The notes under the pieces were generated by a model. It worked only from the letters and a program-made list of their open reading frames with translations, ran no database searches and had not been told where the DNA came from. DNA of 64,000 bases from Apostichopus japonicus. Its lineage: Eukaryota; Echinodermata; Holothuroidea; Aspidochirotida; Stichopodidae. The translations under genes and the position numbers were made by a program. This document shows positions 11,801 to 23,964 of the stretch, one piece after another. Where the stretch lies: the NCBI RefSeq assembly GCF_037975245.1, contig NC_092566.1, forward strand, positions 3,660,001 to 3,724,000, written 5' to 3'. Position 1 is the stretch's first letter. Every line of letters begins with the position of its first letter.

Positions 11801-12952
11801 ATGGCATACAGCGCCGACAAAATGTGTGTTACTGTAATTTTCGTCACGTCTTTCTTTATCGCCGCTTCCGGGTCATGTGACTTGAATTTGACCAGTCGGG
11901 GCTATGAAGAGATAACACCCCCACCGGTAGATCGTAAACTGTTAAAGATGAACCTCGCGTCTAACAATCTCCGAAACGTAACCCGAGGAGACTTCAGCAT
12001 ATATGATAAACTAATCTATCTTAATTTATCAGATAACTGCATTACAAGCTTGGACGACCATGCATTTGAAGGGCTACATGGACTCCAAATGCTTGATTTG
12101 TCGGGAAATCCCCTTCGTGCCTTGAAGGCGAATGCGTTCACAGATATGCAGTTGATTCATATCTACTTGGAATCGTGTGAACTGTTCTGGATTGGTCCAG
12201 ATCTGTTCACTGGAGGTCTCTCGCACCTAAAGGACCTAACATTATCCAGAAATCTAATAAGCTATGTACCCAAAAAGACGTTTTATGCATTAACTTATTT
12301 AGTAAATCTGGATATTTCGCATAATAAGATCGAAGTATTGGCAAGCGGAATGTTCAATGGCTCAGAAAGCATAATAAAGGTAGATCTTGGTGATAATTTA
12401 TTGACAGAGATTCCAGTCGGCATTTTTAAGGGTCTACCAAAATTAAACTATATCATTCTCTCGAATAATCCCTTAACTCCTCGACTCGTTCTGGAATTCT
12501 CGTCGCTCTCGCCGGTGTTTTTGTCGGTCGACAATTGTAGTTTGGATCAAGTGCCACAAGTGACTTCAACATCGAGCAGTAAAAATACGATCGAAATAAG
12601 TATTTCCGGAAATCAGATGAATTGCAAATGCGACACCTTTACAGGGAAAGTCTCGGAAGCAGGGACCACTATCTTTACCTGCAGCGATGCGACGTCGGAT
12701 GGAAGAGATCCGACCGAGAATATTTGTGAGATTGGCAAAGGAAACCAAATGACGTCAACAGTTCAGCCCAAAGGCGGTAACACGCATGCGCTCAATGGTG
12801 ATGAAACGACGGATTGTTCTAAATGTGAACTACCTAACAACGGTCAACATACTTCAGTTTCTGTTGTTGTGTTGGCTGTGTTACTAATGATTTTAATAAT
12901 TGTAATAATTGTACAGCGTCGGCAATTGAAAAAGAAAAGAACGATAAAATAA
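11801..12952 (+). CDS. Leucine-rich repeat single-pass membrane protein
   Basis: A 383-residue protein on one coding exon. The chosen ATG follows a likely 3' splice site ending at 11796 and opens a signal peptide (hydrophobic about residues 9-22); an upstream in-frame ATG at 11732 would place extra residues ahead of the signal and is less likely. About eight LRRs cover residues 48-230, with typical cores such as LIYLNLSDNCITSL and LVNLDISHNKIEVL. A reduced C-terminal cap has Cys at 275, 277, 294 and 309. A Thr/Gly-rich stalk leads to a transmembrane helix at about 352-371 and a short basic tail (RRQLKKKR). There is no TIR or other signalling domain, so it would act as a surface recognition or adhesion protein with a partner. 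LRR proteins of this build are common in invertebrate immunity and development; the ligand is unknown. Confidence 0.85.
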   Translation: MAYSADKMCVTVIFVTSFFIAASGSCDLNLTSRGYEEITPPPVDRKLLKMNLASNNLRNVTRGDFSIYDKLIYLNLSDNCITSLDDHAFEGLHGLQMLDLSGNPLRALKANAFTDMQLIHIYLESCELFWIGPDLFTGGLSHLKDLTLSRNLISYVPKKTFYALTYLVNLDISHNKIEVLASGMFNGSESIIKVDLGDNLLTEIPVGIFKGLPKLNYIILSNNPLTPRLVLEFSSLSPVFLSVDNCSLDQVPQVTSTSSSKNTIEISISGNQMNCKCDTFTGKVSEAGTTIFTCSDATSDGRDPTENICEIGKGNQMTSTVQPKGGNTHALNGDETTDCSKCELPNNGQHTSVSVVVLAVLLMILIIVIIVQRRQLKKKRTIK

Positions 12953-13398
12953 CTCAGACGTGATGATTGGTGCCTACAAAGTAAGCTATCCGTGCTGACT
13001 AGGCACAGTATACAGCCACACTTATCTAGGGAAGCCTAACGATGTAGCTTCGAGTCACAGTAAGAAGGCCTCGTTCTCAGCGTACAGTCTCGTCGTCCGT
13101 TCGCCGAGTGCAGTATGACGTCACACATCAAGCTTTCAAAAAACAACCGATCAAGCCTAAACTGTGTTACCATTGTCTAAGTCCAAGCTGCACATTCGCA
13201 TGCGCACATGGGCGTTGTACGTGTGACGTTGGTCGGGCAACAGACTGGCATGTATTAACCTACCCCAGGATGATGGGTACCAAAACAAATAGCAAAACCT
13301 ATATACCGGTTGAAACCACGAAGAAGAAAAAGTATTTTCATATATTTATAGTGTTAGCCTCCAATTATTCTGTTGAGTGTCTTCTTGTATTGAAAAAT

Positions 13399-13752
13399 GT
13401 GTCTGTGCCCCCAAATTGTGGAATGCACTCCCATTTTCTATTCGCAATTCAAGTACTGTAAGTTCATTTAAATCCAGTCTTAAGACTTTCATTTTCACAC
13501 GTGTATATAATTAATCTAGTTTTTGTGGCATGGTATTGGTATATACTGACTTCATTTTCTCCATCGTTATTGGATTTGTTTAGTCTTTTAGGGTTATCTG
13601 TTTTTAAGATATTTTACCTCTTTCTTATGGTTAACTTGGTTTCTTAATTTTCTTTAAGTTTTTTTTTTACCTTTACTCTTTTAAGTTTGTACAGCGCCAT
13701 AGCTTATGTTTTTACATATATATGTGCGCTTTAGAAATGTTTAAATAATAAA
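13399..13752 (+). mobile_element. 5'-truncated non-LTR retrotransposon 3' end
   Basis: Nearly identical to the end of the longer element at 57255-58585: the last reverse-transcriptase codons (CAPKLWNALPFSIRN in the longer copy), the 3' UTR and an AATAATAAA tail. About 62 bp present at 58289-58350 are missing here, with a short TTTTT repeat at the break. It lies about 450 bp downstream of the LRR stop codon and has an AATAAA at 13747, so it could supply that gene's polyadenylation site. Confidence 0.8.
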
Positions 13753-14439
13753 AATCTACATTATAGATATAGTAACACAATGCGTTACATACGCATGAAA
13801 ACTTGATAATATGGAAGGACAGTATTCACACAATTTGTTTTCTTGTTGTCCTTGCGTATATAAATGTATATTTGAAACCTTTTCGTGTTCGTGGTTTATT
13901 GACAAAACAATGAAATCAAAAGTGACGCGCCATATTTCAGATATTTGTAAATATAGTGATATACTGAATAATTCATAATGGCTTATTTGTAAATGAATAT
14001 AAATTATTCATATGTACATATTTATATGTTGGAGGGATGGAACGGTGATCATCAATCAATCAATGATATTTATGTTGTTTACTATGTATTGTTTAATATG
14101 ATGGACATGAGGGTGCAGGTTTTGTACTAACGGAGGAGTGGAGAGAGATGAGGTGGACCGTGACAAGTAGATTTGCTCCATTTTTAGATTAGCGAGAGCA
14201 ATGAGTTGTCTTCCGGGCCTATCGTTCTATTTGATATCAGTAAAATCGATATAATCAATAACATTTGTCGGTATTCGTTATAATTGCTCATTTGAGCTCA
14301 CATATCTTATAATATTTTTAAACGTAGCCTATAATGTGTCTGCCATGTAACGACAGATTTGTTATTCGAAAATGCATTATACATACATTTGATTTGTATT
14401 CATTTAGTATTTACACTAACGGATTTGCTGAGGAAGGTG

Positions 14440-14703
<264 letters not shown>

Positions 14704-15140
14704 TGGCTCTCCATTCTTTTTGGAAATGGTGTGTGTATTCATTATCAATTCGACCCGAGAAAGGAAAACTATAAATTCAGAGTGCTATAGACTTGTGGAA
14801 ACCTCTTGAGAGTAATTCACTCTCTATTGCATGCGTATACAAAGGTTAAACAGAAATGTCAATAATTCTGATTTGCTCTATATACCCAGTCACTCTGGTC
14901 AATACTGAAATATATATCTGTAAGTTGCACCATGTAGTTTTAAACAGTGTTATAAATACAGCTGAACTTTTACTAATTTGTATACTGACTTATATCTCAA
15001 GAATACGTAAATGGAGCGGCTCGTCGTATAGTATATGAAGAACATTTCACATCCCCTGCCCCATTCTCAACAACAAGGAAAACAACATTTCATCAACTAT
15101 TGGCAGAAAGTAACAGACAATGTGACTACCCTGCTCTCAT

Positions 15141-15232
15141 TGCCTTTTGAATGGTGGTCAAAGTGCACTGCCTTTTGAATGGTGGTCAAAGTGCAGGCCG
15201 CATGCCTCCCTCGAGCAATTTGTCTGCGGCCT
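15141..15232. repeat. 28-bp tandem duplication followed by a hairpin
   Basis: A 28-bp unit starting TGCCTTTTGAATGGTGG occurs twice in tandem (15141-15168 and 15169-15196) with one difference. It runs into a hairpin with the perfect 9-bp stem GCAGGCCGC / GCGGCCTGC. No gene is apparent around it. Confidence 0.7.
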
Positions 15233-15871
15233 GCGACGGGGGAGATTTTCAGTACCATAAATATACGATCTGTGGAATAGTATAGGAACTTTAATAATCC
15301 AGTAAGGGCAGAGGGAAATATTATAGACAAGAAGAGGGTGTAAAAGAAGGGATGGGAGCGGCGGGAGAGCATTCTGAGGGTAAATTGGATGAGGGATGTA
15401 AAGAGAGGAAATGTGCAGAGAATAGTTATACAGTGTTAGAGAAGAGTGAAAAGAGGAGTAGACCGGTAGTAGAGGAGGGAGAGGAACACACTGTAGGGAA
15501 AGGAACACTTAGAGATGAAGATGGGATGAAGGGAGTGAACACGTTGGACGGAAAAGCACAGTGAATAGTAGAGGTGATTAACCGGCATCCGTCACGAAAT
15601 GATAGCCTGAAGAGGGAGTGCGGGGTATCTGCCGCGAGTAGAGGTTTTATATGGTATCAAGAAAAGATGGATGTTAGGAAACCGGGGGCTAGAGTGCATG
15701 TGAGTCAAACTCCGGAAGAATAGTTCTCTTCCGGGGAACAGCCCAGCCACTGGGAAGGTTTTTTGTCTTCATTTTTTTTTCTTATAGCATAGCCTTCATC
15801 ACGGGAGGGTGGGGTTCCTATAGGGTCTGGAGCAGTCTCCTAGTATTTAAGTTTCCCGCGTTGTTGTTCTT

Positions 15872-16172
15872 AAGGCTGTGGCCGAATGGATAAAGGCGGT
15901 GGCATATAAAATAACGAGGCTTAGCAATCGGGGGGTTCCAGGTTCGATACCCGGCCCGGTCATAGTAAGGTGGGTTTTTCATCCAAGAGCAACCTACGGT
16001 TTTCCCATCTGATATGACTTTCTAAATTGAAAAGATTTCAAATTTGAGTTAAAATGTTGAATTGGAGGCACCCGACGTGTAAGTTGTAATCCATAAACCC
16101 TTATTGCTGGTGTCTCACACTTTTATGTTCGCTTAAGCGTCGTAAAAATAACTGCTGCTGATTATAATTATT
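15872..16172 (+). mobile_element. tRNA-derived SINE candidate
   Basis: The head resembles a long-variable-arm tRNA (Ser/Leu type). An internal polymerase III A box, TGGCCGAATGG, lies at 15879-15889 and a B box, GGTTCGATACC, at 15941-15951. The acceptor stem does not pair and the T stem has a mismatch, so it is not a working tRNA. About 220 bp of unrelated body follow, ending in an AT-rich tail near 16150-16172. Extent and family assignment are uncertain. Confidence 0.55.
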
Positions 16173-16547
16173 GATTCCATTCTGTGTATATTGCTTGTCT
16201 TCTTACCCTTACTAATGTCTAAATATTTAATAGTCTGTTTTTGTTTGTTTAACAATTGCTTTTGCTAACCTGCAGGAGCCGGCTCAATCAGGATTGTCAC
16301 CCCCTCCCCTCCCCCTCCCCGGACACTGGGTAGCCTATAGAAAGGGCGGGACAGAATATGGTTAGTCGCTCCCTCTCTGTGCCTCTCTTGTGAAATAGAA
16401 ACCATTCAATATTCTCAAAATTGTCTCGTTATAATTAGCAACTTGATTGGGTACTGTAAGTACTCCTGTTACAATATATTTAGTCATTTTCTGCAATTTG
16501 GTTTCCAGTGGTATATTCTTAGGCAATGCACCTTCCTGTTAAGGTCG

Positions 16548-16584
<37 letters not shown>

Positions 16585-18650
16585 GGAAGACTATCCGTCC
16601 ACTGTATATATTTGTCAATGTTGACGAGAGTCTGTTCCACGGGGAGTGGCGTGTTATATCGTGAATGGCAAATTGGGGTTCTAAAGGTGGAGAGGGACAT
16701 AGTCAACAACCACAATTTCAACAACGACATAATTTCACAGCGACGACATAGCTACCTAGCGACGAAAGTTCTCTATATAAGACTACAACAACTAGTACTC
16801 AATAACAACAGAGGATATAACAGAGGAAGTTGAAGACTGCAAATGTTGACAGAACTGAATGAAGTTTGACAGAGTAATGAAATTAAACCACAGATTTAAT
16901 TAAGAAGAAAAGTTCATATTTGACAACAACATTATATTGGCAGATAACATCATATTGAACATGTAGAATCAGAAAACAATGACAACAGCTTTACATTTGA
17001 AAACGAACAGTATTCTATCCCTTTGGCGCTCCTTACTATCGAGGAAAAACTATGGGATTCCCCATGATTTCGCAATGCTTTACACCCATAGTTCAATTTC
17101 TATGTATGCAACCGAATCGTAAGTCTAGTTTATAGGAAAACTATTGCTGAAACTGACGTCTGTTCTCTAATTCATATGATAGGTATGAAAGTAAGCAATT
17201 CATATATGAAGTGTTGTGAAGCCTTAACAGCTGAATTACACATATGAAACTGATCTCTTTTAAACTAAAAGCGAATGTGCCTTTGCTAGGCTAGGTCTAA
17301 CTTAGGCTACGCACTACTATCCGACTCCTTAGGGCAGGATTAGTGATAGTATTGCTTAGGCCTAGCCTATGGAGCTATATGGTATAGGACACATAATGTG
17401 TTGTCAATGTCCAAATGTAGTGTTGCCAGTTCATCCTTGGGTCAATTGGTATTAAGCACATAAAACAGAAATTCTTTTTCAAATTTTTAGTTCACTTATT
17501 CGTTTGAAATGAAACTTCTACGGTCCAGAAAATGAGCTAGGCTACATTGTAATGGGATTTTAGCATCGATAGCCTCAAAAACCAACCGAAAATCTGCTTT
17601 AAATATGAAACGAAAGGTATAGTTTTAGAAATATTTTCAGCTGGCTTTTTGCATAGCATAGTGAAGTCATGGTATTTATTACTAAATGGTCCCAGTTTTG
17701 TTCAGGTCCTAATTTCGTTCACCTTGTATGATCACTGGTATGATCAGGCAACAGATACCTCTTCTGTTCACTGCAAATCATACAAGGTTGGGTGCACATT
17801 GTCGAAAGACCTTTCAGAAATGGTAAAGCCCTTCTAACATAGATGATAAGATCTTTCTTAAGCAGAATGTATTAATTTCAATGGCCTACCAAACTATCAT
17901 CAAAGCCATCTCCATGGTTTCCTTTTCTCTGATTGCAGTTTGTTCATGTTTGGATCTCAAAACAAAAATAGTTCACAGGGTGAAAGAAATCGGGACCACT
18001 TGCCAGACAAGACACAAATTATTAGGTTGTTATCAAGGTGTACTTTTAATAGCTCAAGTTGTGCATTCTGGATGAGAAAATGTTTCCTGACAGTACTACA
18101 TGACAATAATGCATACAAAATGACCATATTTATGATCAATGCATTATCTTGATCACAATTCATGCTAAAATGGACAAATTTGGAACCCTCCATCTTCTCC
18201 ATTTTCCTCCATTCTTCTCCTTTTGATAATACTGAGTTTTCATTATTGTCAATTCCAATATTGCCAGGACCAGATTTGTATAGTGAGCCATGAAAAATAA
18301 TGTGGACAAATGGTGGACCTTCTTTCCGATTTGAGCAATGTTCAAAGTTGATGACTTCTTTTTGTTTTAAATATCAAATTATACTAACTTTGTATGAGCT
18401 GTACCATTCTAACATGGCGTTTGAAGCATCAAACTGCAAACAACTTTGAATGATACTTTAGAAATTATTAAGTATATATCTTAGAAAGATTTCTCAATGA
18501 TGAGTGTGTAGGGACCAAGTCTCCAAGTAAAGAGAACATATATATGCACACTGAATTAAGGCTTGTACAACTCTGTGTGTTCTATCCTTACATTTATATA
18601 TGGTACAATAATTAGAGACTTGTAACCTGACATAGGTCACCAGTAGTCTG
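16173..18650. other. Gene-free stretch
   Basis: No coding exon recognised. A short (TA)n tract lies at 16551-16580 and a C-rich tract at 16299-16320. Confidence 0.5.
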
Positions 18651-18663
18651 GTGAGCATAGGGC

Positions 18664-19123
18664 ATGATCAGAAAGTACACAAGTTACCACACCCAGCAGG
18701 TCAGTACAGTACAGGAACTATGCCATAACCCTAAACAGCATTGCACACATACAATACTAGTTAAACATGGTGCAAGGAGGTTCTTCCATAATACCACACA
18801 AAACCACTTTAAGCCTACAAAACCGTGCAACAATAACATGGAATCTTCTAACGAACGCTTTAAAGAGTAAAAAGTCAGTCACATCCTTAAAGAAGTGGTT
18901 TTTTAAGGAAATAATAACTAGTTACTGACTACTTCCAAATTATACTCATATATAATTACTACATATGTAATGAAAATTTAATTTGTATTTTATATTTATG
19001 TATATATTTTTTCTTGTCTTTTCTTTCTTCAGGGAGTCTTCCACACTGTTAAGCTTTTAAGCTTTATGGAAGACTTCCCTCCACTTTGTACTTTTGTGGA
19101 AAAACAAACAAATAAATAAATAA
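18664..19123 (+). mobile_element. Decayed non-LTR retrotransposon 3' end
   Basis: One frame at about 18838-18930 reads ITWNLLTNALKSKKSVTSLK, ending soon after in TGA. This matches the usual C terminus of CR1/Jockey-type reverse transcriptases (WN-L, then S-FK/LKK). A 3' UTR follows with a hairpin (GGGAGTCTTCCA at 19032-19043 against 19067-19079) and an A-rich tail of AAATA units up to 19123. The segment CTTTCTTCAGGGAGTCTTCC recurs at about 62221-62240. Upstream frames are broken. Confidence 0.5.
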
Positions 19124-19732
19124 CATGTGACTACAAGATTTATGCAATGTACACGTAACACACTTAACAAGGGTGAGTTATGTGCGTAAAGGCATAGAGG
19201 AGACCCATCAAGGATTACTACAAGGATTGTTTCCTACAAGTTGGTGGCCAAATGTTCTTGGAAGGGGATTAATGGTGCGGCTTGACGTGCTCAAACTGAT
19301 ATGTCTAATGAAAACCCTAAACAGCTTACTACCAATGTTCATTTCACAATTTTCCGAACTCATATTTAAAAGGCTTAGAGTATTCAGCCGTATAAGGAAA
19401 AAAAATGAGAAAATGGTCTAATGGTCTGTGTTGAACTTCATATCAAAATTACTGTTCCTTATGTTATCCATTAAAACATAATATATTTTTCCTCAAGGAG
19501 CTTTTTGAATTTATATATTTATTGGTTTTATAGTATTCAGCAGGTTTGCTGAAATGACAAAAAAATTCTACAAATTCTTCAAAAATTCTACCTAAAGTCT
19601 TCATTCACAAAAAGAAAACGGATTTAACCAAACCAGTGGTTCAGCTATCAATGATTGTCCATATGTAAATTTTTGAAATCACCAGAGGAAATGTTTTTTT
19701 TTTTTAATTCTAGAACTTTCTTTTTTTTTCAG

Positions 19733-20101
19733 TTGATTAGGAAGACATCAAGATGGCTGAAAAATTCTCAGACGATGTTATAACGGCTGTAATGACTATT
19801 AATAATGCTCTAAAAGAACCAGGAAATAATGAAAAATTTGAGTTAATGTTAGCTGGTTTGATGATGAGAGATGACCTTAATCAAAGAGAAGCAGATGACA
19901 TTAAGGACTTCCAACAACTTTTTATTACTCTAAAAGAGAAGGACAAAATTCGTCCTGGGAAAATAAAACCACTATTAAAGGGGCTAGGAGATATTGGAAG
20001 ACAGGATCTCCAAAGACTACTGCGAGATGGCCCCGATGGAATTGTCCAGGGAGGATATGAGTCTAAGAAACCACAGACTAAGAAACCACAGACTGCAAGA
20101 G
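19733..20101 (+). CDS. FADD: FADD-like adaptor, exon with the death effector domain
   Basis: The first coding exon of a FADD homologue. A pyrimidine tract and AG end at 19732, so the exon starts with 20 nt of 5' UTR and the ATG is at 19753. It encodes residues 1-116 and a first codon base, then the donor GTAAGT. Residues about 26-92 form a death effector domain; helix 6 keeps the RxDL signature (GRQDL, residues 82-86). In animals FADD links death receptors to caspase-8 through this domain, and in insects it serves the Imd pathway. A Lys/Gln-rich repeat (KKPQTKKPQT) ends the exon. An untranslated exon should lie upstream. Confidence 0.85.
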
Positions 20102-22463
20102 GTAAGTCTTGTAAACAATTTCTCGGGTGACATACTGTAAGTTTTTAAGGGTTGGCTAAATACTTTTCTCCACGCTCCACAGACAGGTAAGAACCATATA
20201 CAGTATCCTGGTGGCATTGTGTTTTGTCGCACACAAGATTTTAATTATTATATAGAGAACGAACTGGTTAATGAGGATTGAGTGACGACATTTTCAATTT
20301 ATTGATGTTTTGGTACAAATGTATTAAATATAGATAGTTAAAATTTCTAGGGTTATGTAAATGAGACAAATTATAATGACCAAACTGGCCATTTCACTGC
20401 ATTGTTAAAAGGGAATCTGTTAGTTACTGCACATGTCATTTACATGAAATGTGAACTAGTAGTGTAAGAAATCCAAGAAAAACAATCCAACAGGGTTCGC
20501 AAGTTTCTTCCAACGCGGAAAAAACCCTCGGAAAATAGACATGGTTTTCCGGATAGAAGAAACAGGTTTGTTCTAGTTTCTTCCACTAAAACTGGAAGAA
20601 ACTCAAATAAGTTGGAAGTTACTGTTTAAGGTTTACCACATTTATTCTGGGTACTGACTGATAAATGTTAATTCTAGAACTGAGTTATAGGGTAAACTTA
20701 GAGCACAGATACAACTGTAGATTAAATCAGCTAATGAACCACAATAAATCTTGAAGCATATATCGAGCTACTGGCCACAAGTTCCTGCTTAATAGTGCCA
20801 GGAGATAATCCTTCTAAACCAACATGGATCTGTCAATGCATTTAATTTTGGAAATTCGCTACAGCTGGTCCAGTTCTGTGTAGTTGTAGGTCCTGCACTT
20901 GGACCTTACATAATTACAAACATTCATATTCACATATTTAAGAGATATGATTTTTGAGGGGAATGGGGGAAGGCAATGAGTTGGGTGGGGTAGGGGGGGG
21001 GACAAAGCAATCTTGTGTAAATGAACTTTTAAAGAACTGTGTCTCGGTATAGTATGCAAGAACTATTAGTATCATGTTAAAAATGTTCAAATTTTTTAGA
21101 GGAACAAGAAATGTGTTGTCCATCTTTGTATGTCAAAGACCATAATAAGTTCCTCTCTAGAATTCATACCGCATGTACTGTACATTGTCACATTTTGATG
21201 AAAACTGACAAAAGGTCTTTTAAACAGCCTTTGAACTTAAGGGGAGGGGAGCCAGAACTTGCAGATAAAAGGGTTTTCAAAGATCTGTGTTGTATTAGAG
21301 CAGAGAGAGTAGACCTACTGTATAGTGTAAAAACTTAAAGATATTTCATTTCATTATATATTTGATCCAATCAAAAAGCAGTATAAAAACAACAAGTACA
21401 AAAACACAAAGCGGATCAGGATGTTCAAAAGGAAACCAAATTCCTGTAGCCCGAAGGCCTGTACATCCTTGTTGCAGAGATGGACTTTAAAAAGACACTT
21501 ACTTTTAATTGTAACATTGTTATACAGATAGACTTTGAAGAAAGGCTACCTTAAATCTTCATGATTCCTATTTTTGTATGCATTTTTTCCATATATGGAA
21601 ACAATGCATAAACAAATAGGAATCATATATATACATAAGTAGTTTCATCCAGTTTCTTCCATTCTTCCGGAAGAAACCGAACCCAGCAGTCCAAATATGC
21701 CTTCTTTCAAGTACCGGCCCGCAACAGATATTAAAAAGAAAAGCTGCATATCCCCAAACATTTTTAGACTTTACATAAAAGCCATTCCAAAACAGTTGGT
21801 TCTATGAGTCCATGCGGTTATCTGGTAGACTATGGTCACTGAGCATGAGGTTATAAAAAGTGTAATTATAAGGGAGAGCACTATGATGAAATGCTTAAGG
21901 CTGGGGACTTCCCGTGTAAGAATTTCAGGTTCCAGGGCCTCATCAGATCATTACGATGTGTCTTTTGGACATAGCACTAGTCAATCTTCATTGCCTCTTT
22001 CAGGCAAGAGGTACAAATTTGGACCAGTGAGATAACTAGTAAATTTATTGTAGTTGTTTGAGCTGGACTGTGGCTTCACTATATGGAATATCCCCTAAGG
22101 AACTAATAGATGTGGCGCACTGTTGTGTCCCAGAAACCACCGTTTGAGTTGTACACACTTCTTCAGTTTGAGGGTGTGTTATAAGGTATTAGTGACCAGG
22201 TATTAACTGGTGTAAAGTCGTGTGAAAAGACTTAGGTCTTGAGAAAGAGATGTAAACCTTCAACTGTTAACCCGGCGTATAACAAGAGTTAAAGGAACTT
22301 GGAAGGCTGCTATTTCACTGACACATGGTTCCTTTAGCTTACACAGTATTCCTGACATTATTCAATTCTACATGAATTCACTACTACTACTACAGAAAGT
22401 ACTTTGACAGTTCTATTCATTGCATGGTTTATAGTTCTTGTATTATGTCTTCGTATTCAACAG
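20102..22463. other. FADD coding intron 1
   Basis: It contains the hAT-like element at 20491-21686. No other exon recognised. A G-run is at 20992-21001. Confidence 0.6.
20491..21686 (+). mobile_element. hAT-like element in the FADD intron
   Basis: The left end is CAGGGTTCGCAAGTTTCTTCC-like and the right end is its partner, GGAAGAAACCGAACCCAG. The flanks CAATCCAA (20483-20490) and CAGTCCAA (21687-21694) are an 8-bp target duplication with one change. The left subterminal region has a perfect 10-bp hairpin, GTTTCTTCCA / TGGAAGAAAC (about 20576-20602). No transposase frame is visible, so it is non-autonomous. Confidence 0.65.
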
Positions 22464-22532
22464 AAGTACCTGTGGGCCCTTCAACCGCTCCTAATCCTGT
22501 CATGCCACCCTCAGAAGAAATCATGGGAGAAG
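22464..22532 (+). CDS. FADD: FADD-like adaptor, linker exon
   Basis: A 69-nt exon flanked by TTCAACAG and GTAAAG, phase 1 on both sides. It encodes 23 residues, mostly Pro, Ser, Val and Glu (VPVGPSTAPNPVMPPSEE), which separate the death effector and death domains. Human FADD has no separate linker exon. Because it is phase-symmetric it could be skipped without a frameshift. Confidence 0.75.
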
Positions 22533-23156
22533 GTAAAGAGATCTGGCTGAACAAATATTGAAATATTGTCACCTTACAATCATATGTTTTAATTCTGCTC
22601 TCATAAGTCTGTCTTGAACGTTCTGTTTCGTGTTGTTGTGAATTATCCACATACCAGATAGATGTTAGCAGCCACTAACTGCACATGTAAACAATTTACA
22701 CACAGTCCTTAAAGAGGGCAGTAATGCTAATTATAGGTGATAAATGTCATAATTTCAGTCAATATAATACAGAATGAAATTGCCTCGGCAAGGATTGAGG
22801 ACTGCTAAAGTGGTGCTGCTATGAAATAACTTATTTAAGTTTGAGCATGGCTGACCATTATTTGTTTTCTAGCATATTTGGGGTCAGTCTTTATCCTCCA
22901 ATATCTTTTTCCCTTTACATGGACTATTTACTGACTGACCCCAAAATTGAATAAATCAAATTTTATTTCAACCTAAGCATAACTCTTCCTTGAAAACATT
23001 TTTTCTGTTGGGAGATTTTATCGATAAAGAAACTAAGAATTGTGACATAGCTTTCCCTATATAGTGTCTTCTATACACATGTATAGCTTTTTTTAATGTT
23101 GTTCTGGTATGCATCACTATGAAATAACATGTGTATACTAAATATTGTCTCCTTAG

Positions 23157-23290
23157 ATTTATCTCAATGCTTTTTCGTTGTGGTGGAATACGTAGGAAGA
23201 GACTGGAGATTTTTGGGTCGTCAGTTGAACCTAAGCCAGTTTGACTTTGAACAGATCGTTGAGCAACATCCAAGAAATTTACGAGAACAG
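23157..23290 (+). CDS. FADD: FADD-like adaptor, first half of the death domain
   Basis: A 134-nt exon after CTCCTTAG, ending at the donor GTACGG; it enters in phase 1 and leaves in phase 0 (residues 140-184). It carries the death-domain core: VGRDWRFLGRQL, then QIVEQHPRNLREQ, both very close to FADD death domains (GxDWRxLARQL and PRNLxE). This surface binds the death domain of a receptor or upstream adaptor. Confidence 0.88.
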
Positions 23291-23635
23291 GTACGGTGTG
23301 TATATGACATGCATTTCTTCCATACTATCAGTAGAGTTTTTAAGTTTGGAAGAATTAATTTTGAATTTCCTTTTTCTGAATGATACTTGATGTCAGTTAT
23401 GCTTAATTTATATTCCTGTCCTCTGAATGCTGGGTAAACAATTTCCCTGAAGGTTCAGTTTATGTTGACTCTCTAATTTGCGATATTTTGACAGAATCTT
23501 CACATTTTGACAAATATTTTTAGATGCCCCTCCAGCTAACAAATAGTAAAAGTTACTGTTATGATGCAGGTCTGTCTACGTGAGGATGGAATAACGGAAT
23601 GAATGATTTTTGTTCTGCATCCAATTTTTTTTTAG

Positions 23636-23770
23636 GTCCAATCAATGTTGGAACTATGGAAAGATCGTTACCGAACAAAGGCAACCAAAGCATCCCTGGT
23701 GGCAGCTCTACGGAAATGCAGGATGAATCTCGCTGCAGACATGGCAGAAAAGACGGCCACTACAGAGTGA
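23636..23770 (+). CDS. FADD: FADD-like adaptor, last exon
   Basis: The exon begins after a T-rich acceptor and runs 44 codons to TGA at 23768-23770. It completes the death domain with LELWKDR, then ASLVAALRKCRMNLAADM, matching helices 5-6 of FADD (HLVGALRxCxMNLVADL). The spliced protein is 228 residues against 208 in human FADD. Polyadenylation signals AATAAA at 23907 and 23956 fit a short 3' UTR. Confidence 0.88.
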   Translation, partial: VQSMLELWKDRYRTKATKASLVAALRKCRMNLAADMAEKTATTE

Positions 23771-23964
23771 AAAGAAGAGAAAGTATTAAAGTATGAATAT
23801 GGATTTTATTATTCAAAATCAACCAATCGATGCCTATCCTTGTCAGCTAAGATGATCTCTTTTTAATGCTGCTGCATGGTCCACTGGAATATGCAGGGTA
23901 GCTTCCAATAAATATCGAAGTTTGGGCATTTCATATCTAGTGAGCAAAAAAATTAAATAAATGA

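Noticed and set aside
15872-15958. Functional tRNA-Ser or tRNA-Leu gene
   Set aside because: The acceptor stem does not pair and the T stem is mismatched; the following body fits a SINE better.
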